In this document: positions 57,407 to 64,000 of the stretch, piece by piece
How the letters are laid out: every line of letters begins with the position of its first letter
How positions within the stretch are numbered: the stretch's first letter is position 1
Assembly (NCBI GenBank): GCA_019636795.1
Contig: JAHBWW010000003.1
Span: 248,001 to 312,000, forward strand
Length of the DNA: 64,000 nt
Direction: 5' to 3'
DNA from: Phycisphaeraceae bacterium
Lineage (GTDB): Bacteria > Planctomycetota > Phycisphaerae > Phycisphaerales > UBA1924
The notes under the pieces: model-generated
What the model was told of the DNA's origin: nothing
Seen by the model: the letters and a program-made list of their open reading frames with translations, nothing else
The model's database searches: none
Made by a program: the position numbers and the translations under genes

Positions 57407-60092
57407 TGCGATGCTGGTGGCGGCGGTGGGTCTTTCGGCCGCACTGATCGCGGCGGTGTCGTGTGCGCTGGCGTCGGCCCATGCGGCGGTCAATGCGCAG
57501 ATCAATCAATCGGTCGGCGATGCCGATGTGCGGCTCACCGCGTCGAGTTCGGGCACCAACTTTCCCTCGCGCTATCTCGACCAGGTGCGGGCGTGGCCGG
57601 AGGTGGCCGAAGCACGGGCTGAACTGACTTCGACGCTCTCGCTGGCGGTCGAGAAGGACGGGCTTGCGGAGGGCGAATCGGGCGATTGGGTGCGTACGAC
57701 GCGGCTGCTGCGCGCGACGGTGCTGGTCCATGGCGTGTGGTTCAGCCAAGGCGGGGCGAGGGTGGATCTCATCGCGGGTCGCATGCCCACTGATCGCGGC
57801 GAGGTCGTGCTCGATGCTCTGACCGCCGAGCGGCTCTCGTGGCTCGGGCACGGCACGGGCGTGTTTTCATCCAACCGCAAGACACTCAGCGGCAACGCAA
57901 CACATCTGACGATGCCCGAGCCGGTGGTGCCCGAACTGGCAAACCCATCGCGGGCCGAGACGATCAACGCGGCCATCGGCGTGCGTCCGGGCGACACGAT
58001 CCGCGTGGTGCGGTTGTTCCGCGCGCCCGAGGAACTGCGCGTCGTGGGCATCGCGGCGGCCCCGCCGCTGGGCGGTCGGCCGCAGGCGTGGTTCTCGATG
58101 CCCGATCTGGCTGCCCTGTCGGGCGCGGGCGAGCGGCTTTCGCAGATCGAGATGGTGCTGCGCCCGGGCGTCGATGCCGATGCCTTTGTCGCCGAGCGTC
58201 AAGCCGAGCTGGGCGAGCGTTTCCTCCTCCAGACCACGGCCCGAGTGCGCGCGGGCGTCGAGAAGAACGTCGCTTCGAGCCAACTGGCCTTTGCGCTGGC
58301 GACGGTGATGTGCTTTCTCTCGGCGTCGTTCATCATCATGACGGGGCTCAACACCGGCCTGGCCGAGCAGCAGCGCTCGCTGGCGGTGCTCCGCTGCATC
58401 GGTGCGCGGCCGCGGCAACTGGCGATGGTGCAGATCCTCACCGGGTTGCTCGTCGGCGTGCTGGGCGCGCTGGTCGGCGTGCCGCTTGGTGTGGGCATCG
58501 CCTGGGGGCTCATCGAGATCTTCAAGGACACGGTGCAGACCGGGCTGGTGCTCTCGCCGATGACGCTGTCGGTCGCGGCGCTGGGCGCGGTCGCGTCGGG
58601 CATTCTTGGGGCCTTGTGGCCGGCGTGGCAGGCGACGCGGGCCAGTCCACTGGCGGCACTGGCGCTCCGCGCGATGCCGGTGCGGGCGCGGCATGTGCAG
58701 GCGACGTTGGCAGTGGCGCTGGCGTGCATCGGGCTGCAACTGCTCATCGTCGGCGTGCCCGATGACGGGCAGTTCATCTTCTGGATGTACGCCACCTTCG
58801 GGCTGCCGGTGATGTTCATCGGCTACTTCCTGCTCGGTGTGCCGCTGGTGGTGCTGATCGCGCGCGGGCTTTCGCCGCTGCTCTCGCGGCTGCTGGGCCT
58901 GCCGGCGTCTCTGCTGGGACGCACGATCGCTGCGACGCCCTATCGCTATGGCCTGACGGCGGGCGCTCTCATGGCGGGCATCGCCCTGATGGTCGGCCTC
59001 TACACCAACGCGGGCGGCTTCCTGAACGACTGGATCAACCGCATCCGCTTCCCCGACGCCTTTGTCTCGGGCGTGGCGCTCTCGCCCGAGAGCCAGCGGC
59101 TGCTCAATGAACTGCCCTTCGTCACCGACACCTGCGCGATCAGTCTGGTCCCGGTGGCGACCGAGGCCTTCGGCGTGCGGGCGCTGCAATCGTACAAGAC
59201 GACCTTCGTGGCCTTCGAGCCCGAGCCGTTCTTCCGCATGACCGAGCTCGAGTGGGTCGAGGGCGAAGCGGCGAGTGCCAAGCGGCGGCTGGCTGAGGGC
59301 GGGGCGGTGATGGTCGCGCGCGAGTTTCGCGTGGCCAAGGGGCTGGGGGTGGGCGATACCTTCCGCTGCACGCTCAACGACATCGAGCACGAGTTCGAGA
59401 TTGTCGGCGTTGTCACCAGCCCGGGCCTCGAAATGGTCAGCAAGTTCTTCAACGTCGGCGACGAGTATGTCGATCAGACGCTTCACGCCGTCTTCGGCTC
59501 GCGGGCCGACATGATCGAGAAGTTCGGCACCGATGCAATCGGGCTGATCCAGATGAGTTTCGCACCCGGCACCGACGACGAGGCGGCCCTGAGCCAGATC
59601 CGCGAGCGGCTCTTTGGCGCGGGGATCATCGACGCGGGCAGCGGCCGCCAGATCCGCGAGGCGATGGTCGAGATTGTGCGCAACGCTGTGCGTGTCTTTA
59701 CCGTGGTGGCGGGGCTGAGCATGTTCATCGCGTCGTTCGGCGTGGCCAGCGTGATCGCGGCGGGCGTACACGCGCGGCGGTTTGAACTGGGGGTGCTGCG
59801 AGCGGTCGGCGCGCAGCGCGCGCTGCTGGCAAGGCTGATCGTGGGCGAGGCGATCATCATCGCGCTGTCGGCGTGGGTGCTGGGCTCGGTGCTGGGGCTG
59901 CAGGGCGCGTGGGCGGGTCGGCGGCTCGATGCGCTGCTGCTGGGGATCAGGATCTCGGGCGAAGCGCCGTGGGGCGCGCTGGCCGGGGCACTGGGCGCGG
60001 CGCTGCTGTTCACGCTGGGAGCCTCGCTGCCAACGGTGGTGCGCCTGACGGCAACAAGCCCGCGCGCGCTGCTGGCCGCGCGGTTGGGGTGA
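57351..60092 (+). CDS. FtsX-like ABC permease
   Basis: 913 residues, about twice the size of LolC/MacB permeases. N-terminal TM, a large periplasmic domain (~50-320), then three TM helices (~325-450), a second TM pair near ~465-540, a second periplasmic domain (~555-790) and three final TM helices: the duplicated FtsX arrangement. RCIGARPRQLAMVQILTG and RAVGAQRALLARLIVGEA are the paired FtsX cytoplasmic motifs. ATG 57351 has GAGGGA upstream and lies inside the ATPase gene. Cargo unknown; lipoprotein release is one option. Confidence 0.9.
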   Translation: MRAVWHLAIRTLSARRWRSAMLVAAVGLSAALIAAVSCALASAHAAVNAQINQSVGDADVRLTASSSGTNFPSRYLDQVRAWPEVAEARAELTSTLSLAVEKDGLAEGESGDWVRTTRLLRATVLVHGVWFSQGGARVDLIAGRMPTDRGEVVLDALTAERLSWLGHGTGVFSSNRKTLSGNATHLTMPEPVVPELANPSRAETINAAIGVRPGDTIRVVRLFRAPEELRVVGIAAAPPLGGRPQAWFSMPDLAALSGAGERLSQIEMVLRPGVDADAFVAERQAELGERFLLQTTARVRAGVEKNVASSQLAFALATVMCFLSASFIIMTGLNTGLAEQQRSLAVLRCIGARPRQLAMVQILTGLLVGVLGALVGVPLGVGIAWGLIEIFKDTVQTGLVLSPMTLSVAALGAVASGILGALWPAWQATRASPLAALALRAMPVRARHVQATLAVALACIGLQLLIVGVPDDGQFIFWMYATFGLPVMFIGYFLLGVPLVVLIARGLSPLLSRLLGLPASLLGRTIAATPYRYGLTAGALMAGIALMVGLYTNAGGFLNDWINRIRFPDAFVSGVALSPESQRLLNELPFVTDTCAISLVPVATEAFGVRALQSYKTTFVAFEPEPFFRMTELEWVEGEAASAKRRLAEGGAVMVAREFRVAKGLGVGDTFRCTLNDIEHEFEIVGVVTSPGLEMVSKFFNVGDEYVDQTLHAVFGSRADMIEKFGTDAIGLIQMSFAPGTDDEAALSQIRERLFGAGIIDAGSGRQIREAMVEIVRNAVRVFTVVAGLSMFIASFGVASVIAAGVHARRFELGVLRAVGAQRALLARLIVGEAIIIALSAWVLGSVLGLQGAWAGRRLDALLLGIRISGEAPWGALAGALGAALLFTLGASLPTVVRLTATSPRALLAARLG

Positions 60093-60137
60093 GCGGCGAT
60101 GTTGGTGGCAGTGATCCTGATCGCGCGATCAGACGTC

Positions 60138-60656
60138 TCAACCCTCGGCGATGAGATTGAGCTCCTTGACTAGACGAAGGAACTCATCGATCTGTCGGCC
60201 AAACAACATCGCTTCTTCGCCATCATCTCCGATGAGCATGCCCCGCGTGAGCGCGAGTTGAGTACACAGTTGCTTAAGCGCCGTTGAACGCTGCTTCTCT
60301 CGTGTCTCGGACGAAGTCTTCTCGGTGCGTGCGATGGATTCCAACCTCTTGGCGTAGATTTCGCTGATCTCGGCTTCGATCTTCTCTACTTCGACCCCTT
60401 CCTTGCGGAGTTTATTGCGAGCGAATTCAAGCATGCCGCTGGTGAATCTTTTGGCCTCTTCGCGGATGGTAGTGCCTTCATCGTAGTCGATGGTGGTGTC
60501 AAGAAACTTATTCATCATCTCAATCAGTTGCGGTATCTTCGTGTTGATGAACTCGGCGCGTTTGGCGGCCCAGAGCGATGGCGACTTGCCTCGCACATCG
60601 ACGCGGACAAAGTCATGGCCCTCATTGGCAGGCTTGTCATTCGGATGATCTGTCAT
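60138..60656 (-). CDS. Unknown helical protein coupled to the alanine-rich protein gene
   Basis: 172 residues, highly charged and predicted coiled coil (KIEAEISEIYAKRLESIART, then TEKTSSETREKQRSTALKQL). No signal or TM. ATG 60656 overlaps the upstream stop (TGATG), so the two genes are translationally coupled. No family recognised. Confidence 0.6.
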   Translation of the reverse strand: MTDHPNDKPANEGHDFVRVDVRGKSPSLWAAKRAEFINTKIPQLIEMMNKFLDTTIDYDEGTTIREEAKRFTSGMLEFARNKLRKEGVEVEKIEAEISEIYAKRLESIARTEKTSSETREKQRSTALKQLCTQLALTRGMLIGDDGEEAMLFGRQIDEFLRLVKELNLIAEG

Positions 60657-62146
60657 CAGCAGATCTCCTCGGGAACCGCCGAATAGTTCATGACGCAGAC
60701 ATCGTCAATGATCAGTTCGTCGCCTCCGATCTCCCTGTAGAGTTCCGAAAGCCCGCTGATGATCAGTGCGATGGTTTCGCTATCAAACTCACTGGCATCG
60801 AAGTACAGCGAGAGAGCGGGAGCATCAGCGGGCGGGTCTACCCGTTCAATGGGCGGGTCTACCCGTTCAACTTTGAGATGTAGCTTTTTCTTCAGCCACC
60901 CTTCCGGCTCGCCGTCGGGCCAGAGCGGGCCGAAGAACGCGGGCGGGACAGGGGTGTCGTCGGTCCACTGCTCGGCCTTGGCTGCGGTCTTGAGCAGTTC
61001 GTAGTCGCGGCGAACTGCAGAACGAAAGGCCGAGCCAAACGATTCTCGCATCGGCATGTTCAAATCACCACCGCCATCCGCCTGATGCAATACGCTTCTT
61101 CGTGATTCTTGCGCGGCAGCTTCCGCAGCACTGATCGCGCTGTAGACCTCTGCGGCGTTCTCGAATGTTGCCGCACTGACGGCGCGTGCTACCGCGTAGG
61201 TGACGGACTCGACGTTATTGTTTTGTGCATTCGCATTGGACGCGAGCGTGAAGGTCGTCTCTGACGCTGCGCGAAGCGTGCCTTGGTCTCGAGACGCAGG
61301 CATCGCCGCCGCATCTTCCGCCAATGTGAGCATCTGGCCCAATTCAGCTTCCAACCCCTTTGGCGCATCCGGCCAGAATTCCCCGTGAAGGGGCAAAACG
61401 CGACGGGCACATCGCACTGCGAGCGCGACACTCGCCCAGAGTGGCAATGCGGCGAGCTCTGACGCTGAAGGAATATCACTGTTCAACTGTAATGTCTCAA
61501 CTTCCTGCCCAGGCCATCCGCTCGGTTCGCCATCGGGCCAGAGCGGGCCGAAGAACGCGGGCGGGACAGGGGTGTCGTCGGACCACTGCTCGGCCTTGGC
61601 TGCGGCCTTGAGCTGTTCATAATCCCGGCGGATGGCGCGGGAGGCGTGGGCGAAGACGTAGGGGGCGGTGTCGGCGGAGTGGGCGGCGGAGTGGGCGGCG
61701 TCGGCGGCGGCCGCGGCGCGGGTGGCGGCCGCGTAAACAGCGACGGCGGCGGAGTAGGCGGCGACGGCGGCGCGGGCGGCGGCGTCGGCGGCGGAGTAGG
61801 CGGCGACGGCGTGGGCGGCGGCTGCGTCGGAGGCGGCTGCGTCGGCGGCGTGGGCGTGGGCGGAGTAGGTGGCGGCGGCGGCGTGGGCGGCCGCGTGGAC
61901 GGCGCGAAGTTCCGCCTCACTCGTGCTGGCGGGGTCTGCCGCCGAAGCCTGCGCGAGTGTAATCACCTTGTCAAGAGCCTCGACATGCTTGGCAGGTGCA
62001 TCAGGCCAGAAGTGCTTGTACAGCGGCTGCACGCGCCGGGCGCAGCGGGCGGCGAAGGCAACGCAGGCCCAGCGCGGCAATGTCGCGAGTTCCTCTTCGG
62101 TCGGAATTCTGGGATCGTCTGCGGGCTCGGGGCCTGATGGGCTCAT
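60656..62146 (-). CDS. Alanine-rich protein with an internally duplicated module, unknown function
   Basis: 496 residues. Two copies of a module: LPRWACVAFAARCARRVQPL ... FWPDAPAKHVEAL ... RRDYEQLKAAAKAEQW ... DDTPVPPAFFGPLWPDGEP (about 23-210) and LPLWASVALAVRCARRVLPL ... FWPDAPKGLEAEL ... RRDYELLKTAAKAEQW ... the same end (about 230-425). The first copy holds a ~75-residue run that is more than half alanine, in AAxxAA spacing. Then comes a duplicated VERVDPP and a C-terminal domain (LYFDASEFDSETIALIISGL). ATG 62146 has GGAG 7 bases upstream. The short motif DDTPVPPAFFGPLWP is strongly conserved between the copies also at DNA level. Function unknown. Confidence 0.7.
   Translation of the reverse strand: MSPSGPEPADDPRIPTEEELATLPRWACVAFAARCARRVQPLYKHFWPDAPAKHVEALDKVITLAQASAADPASTSEAELRAVHAAAHAAAATYSAHAHAADAAASDAAAAHAVAAYSAADAAARAAVAAYSAAVAVYAAATRAAAAADAAHSAAHSADTAPYVFAHASRAIRRDYEQLKAAAKAEQWSDDTPVPPAFFGPLWPDGEPSGWPGQEVETLQLNSDIPSASELAALPLWASVALAVRCARRVLPLHGEFWPDAPKGLEAELGQMLTLAEDAAAMPASRDQGTLRAASETTFTLASNANAQNNNVESVTYAVARAVSAATFENAAEVYSAISAAEAAAQESRRSVLHQADGGGDLNMPMRESFGSAFRSAVRRDYELLKTAAKAEQWTDDTPVPPAFFGPLWPDGEPEGWLKKKLHLKVERVDPPIERVDPPADAPALSLYFDASEFDSETIALIISGLSELYREIGGDELIIDDVCVMNYSAVPEEIC
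60830..60871. repeat. 21-base tandem repeat, two copies, inside the alanine-rich protein gene
   Basis: The unit GGGCGGGTCTACCCGTTCAA plus one base occurs at 60830-60850 and 60851-60871. It encodes the seven-residue repeat VERVDPP/IERVDPP. Confidence 0.85.
60906..61010. repeat. Near-identical 105-base duplicate within the alanine-rich gene (second copy 61524-61628)
   Basis: The two segments lie 618 bases apart in the same frame and differ at only a few positions over about 70 bases around CGGGCCAGAGCGGGCCGAAG. Most of the rest of the two modules is much less alike. Confidence 0.8.
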
Positions 62147-62529
62147 CGCTGTTCTCCGGACTGGATGCGGGGCCGCTGGATCGGCGGGGCCGCGGGCGGC
62201 TGGGTTGGTCTTTTTATTCTAACGGAAACCGGCGGTTGGTGTTGCGGTTTTCGGACTGCGCTCGCGCACAAACCGCCTGCGGCGCCCCGGCACGTTGTGG
62301 CGGCGGGGCCGCTGGGCAAGGCATACTCGGCGGTTCATGTGGACGGGGTATGCAACGGCCATCCCCTCACTGGCGTTCGGGGCTATTTGGGTTGGCCATG
62401 GCTCTGGTCACTCGGAACTGTGCGGGAATCGCCGCTCGATGTGACTCGGTCCGCAATAAATGGCTCTGGCGTGGCGGGAGGCGGGATTGCGGCTGTTGCC
62501 ACCGTCTGTTCGGGGGCCAGATGTGCTCC

Positions 62530-62718
62530 GGATCTAGCCAGAAAAACTCCGCATCTAGCCAGAAAAACTCCGCATCTGGCTCGATCCGCTCTGCATCTGG
62601 CTCGATCTGCTCCGCATCTGGCTCTATGTGCTCTGGATCTGGCCAGAAAAACTCTGCATTTGGCTCTATGCGCTCCACAGCTGGCTCGATCCGCTCCGCA
62701 TCTGGCCGGATGTGCTCC
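62530..62718. repeat. 21-base minisatellite, nine copies
   Basis: Nine head-to-tail units of 21 bases, consensus GCATCTGGCTCGATCCGCTC plus one base, with a variant whose middle reads CCAGAAAAA. Because 21 is divisible by three, all frames stay open; the minus strand would encode heptads such as AERIEPD and AEFFWLD. Confidence 0.9.
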
Positions 62719-62973
62719 GCAGGACACCAGCACACGCGCATCATCTGCCGATCACCCCAAAGTGTGCAGATGATCGCATCCTTTCGATGCCTCATCGCGC
62801 TGAACGGGTGACACGACACGCGCGTCGGGTGCCGCGACGCGCGAGCGACCAGATCGCCCGATTTTCCGTGCGCTGCGCTGGAAGCATGGATCGTGGTCAA
62901 TGGTCGTGGCTCTTGAACGCGGCCCTTGATCGTGGCCATGCAGAGCCATGACCACGGCACCCGCCTGTTTTCA

Positions 62974-63019
62974 TGCCCAATGCCTCGTGCCCAGTGCCTC
63001 GTGCCCAATACCTCGTGCC
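62974..63019. repeat. Heptamer tandem repeat
   Basis: About six and a half copies of a 7-base unit alternating TGCCCAA/TGCCCAG and TGCCTCG, just before the stop of the carboxyltransferase gene. Confidence 0.8.
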
Positions 63020-63027
63020 TTCCAGCC

Positions 63028-64000
63028 TCACACCTGCAACACGCCCGTGCGCAGCGGGCGCGCGTAATCCCACCCCTGCTCAGCCGCGGACAGCGCTTCG
63101 ATCAGTTCGGCCCGCGTCGCCAGCGGGTCGATGATGCGATCGAGCCAGCCTCGGGCCGCGCCGTGGCGGATGTCGGCCTGCTCGTTGTACCCGGCCCGCA
63201 CCGCGTCGAGAATGGCCTTGTGCGTCTCGGGGTCGATCGTCTCGCCCTTGCGCTGGCGGCTCTTTTCTTCGATCATCGCCAGCGTGCCCGAGGCCTGCGC
63301 CGCGCCCATCACCGCGCAGCGCGCCCCCGGCCAAGCGAAGGTCAGGAACGGCTCGAACGCGCGGCCGCACATCGCGTAGTTGCCCGCGCCGTAACTGCCG
63401 CCCATGATGAGCACGATCTTGGGCACGATGCTGTTGCTCATCGCGTTGACCATCTTCGCGCCCGAGCGGATGATGCCCGCCTGCTCGCTGTCGCGCCCGA
63501 CCATGAAGCCGGTCGTGTCGTGCAGGAAGATCAGCGGGATCCTGCGCTGGTTGCAGTCCATGATGAAGCGCGCAGCCTTGTCGGCGCTTTCGTCGTAGAT
63601 CACGCGCGGCATGTTGGTCGAGACGCCGGGCCCCGCCTTGCCGCCCGCTTCGGCCTGCCGGGTCAGGCAGCCCTGGTTGGCCACGATGCCGCACGCAAAG
63701 CCGCCCAGACGCGCATAGCCGCACACGAGCGAAGCGCCATACTCGGCCTTGTACTCGTCAAAGTCGGCCGCGAGCGATTCGTGCCCGTCGGCGTTGGGCT
63801 CGCAGCGGGCATCGACCAGGCACGCGATGATGTGCCGGACGTCGTACTGCTCGCCGGGCTTGTCGGTGAAGATGGCCGCGATGCGCGAGGCCTCCGACAC
63901 AGGCGGGACAACGCGCCGGCTTTCGCTCGAAAACGAGCCACCCAGCGACTCGAACAACTTTCGGAGCCGCTCGGGATCACGCAGATCGGCTTCGTCTTCG
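63028..64000 (-). CDS. Acyl-CoA carboxylase, carboxyltransferase beta subunit (MccB/PccB type), 5' part outside window
   Basis: The C-terminal ~324 residues of a biotin-dependent carboxyltransferase; the frame is open to the right edge (EDEADLRDPERLRKLFESLG). Conserved blocks: CNQRRIPLIFLHDTTGFMVG, GSYGAGNYAMCGRAFEPFL, FAWPGARCAVMGAAQASGTL, EEKSRQRKG. The sequence most resembles methylcrotonyl- or geranyl-CoA carboxylase beta subunits rather than AccD. The partner biotin carboxylase would have to lie outside the window. A heptamer repeat lies just beyond its stop. Confidence 0.92.
   Translation of the reverse strand, partial: EDEADLRDPERLRKLFESLGGSFSSESRRVVPPVSEASRIAAIFTDKPGEQYDVRHIIACLVDARCEPNADGHESLAADFDEYKAEYGASLVCGYARLGGFACGIVANQGCLTRQAEAGGKAGPGVSTNMPRVIYDESADKAARFIMDCNQRRIPLIFLHDTTGFMVGRDSEQAGIIRSGAKMVNAMSNSIVPKIVLIMGGSYGAGNYAMCGRAFEPFLTFAWPGARCAVMGAAQASGTLAMIEEKSRQRKGETIDPETHKAILDAVRAGYNEQADIRHGAARGWLDRIIDPLATRAELIEALSAAEQGWDYARPLRTGVLQV

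Larger units (their letters stand above)
62147..63027. other. 880-base spacer with repeats and no convincing gene
   Basis: Both strands are open over much of 62165-63008, but the frames are dominated by the 21-base minisatellite and lack Shine-Dalgarno sequences, so I do not call genes. A possible minus-strand -10 (TAGAAT) near 62217 could serve the gene at 62146. Confidence 0.55.

Noticed and set aside
57867-59771. Minus-strand open frame of 634 codons
   Set aside because: It is antisense to the FtsX-like permease and extremely rich in Arg, His and Gln.
62530-62718. CRISPR array
   Set aside because: Units are contiguous 21-mers without spacers, and no cas genes are present.
62367-63008. 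Minus-strand frame of 213 codons carrying heptad repeats, and the plus-strand frame 62165-62773
   Set aside because: Both are open mainly because the 21-base repeat has no stop in any frame; neither has a ribosome-binding site.

Overview
The window looks like a piece of a GC-rich Gram-negative chromosome. The best guess is a planctomycete of the Phycisphaerae type. This is inference from gene content: lpxA, outer-membrane-type lipoproteins, a very large TPS-domain adhesin, pseudokinase and FGE-like fusion proteins, and several genes that seem to be leaderless. No rRNA or other phylogenetic marker is present to settle it.

Positions 1-30976 are almost entirely minus strand and form one surface/secretion region. 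Reading in the direction of transcription it encodes: a degenerate kinase-like protein (30976-28982), a small lipoprotein that could stand in for TssJ (28926-28366), a pseudokinase-TM-coiled coil-FGE-like fusion (28294-24050), an unknown protein (23475-22540), TssK, TssL, TssM, a TagF-TM-coiled coil-FGE-like fusion (15772-11333), then with its own promoter a two-partner secretion pair: the TpsB transporter (11190-9130) and a TpsA adhesin of at least 2996 residues running off the left edge. A single small plus-strand lipoprotein (23693-24019) sits inside the block. The type VI set is only the baseplate adaptor, membrane complex and post-translational regulator part. No sheath, tube, spike, TssE/F/G or ClpV gene is visible here. 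The two giant fusion proteins, which both end in a TagR-like (FGE/SUMF1 fold) domain, are the most unusual content of the window.

Positions 31117-36148 hold a tRNA-Ala(CGC) with promoter and terminator, a small HNH-endonuclease operon with an AT-rich promoter/operator (possible acquired island), smpB, a 530-base intergenic stretch with RNA-like folding, and a padR regulator overlapping a membrane protein gene.

Positions 36200-39487 (minus) are a four-lipoprotein operon: two LpoB-like proteins, a COG3014-type protein and a YcfL/DUF1425 protein. Positions 39604-47461 (plus) are tightly packed housekeeping genes: a znuABC-like zinc/manganese transporter, a threonine/serine dehydratase, lpxA, an MBL hydrolase, a methyltransferase, rsfS and aroB. 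Then follow an orphan ParA with an unknown companion, a PcrA/UvrD helicase (minus), an unknown protein, a candidate structured ncRNA with a strong terminator (53270-53533), plsC-cmk, a TIM-barrel protein preceded by a promoter and a terminator-like leader hairpin, gcvH, and an ABC ATPase/FtsX permease pair.

Positions 60138-63027 hold two unknown genes, one with an alanine-rich, internally duplicated protein, and a repeat-rich spacer with a 21-base minisatellite and a heptamer repeat. The window ends in the C-terminal part of an acyl-CoA carboxylase carboxyltransferase subunit.
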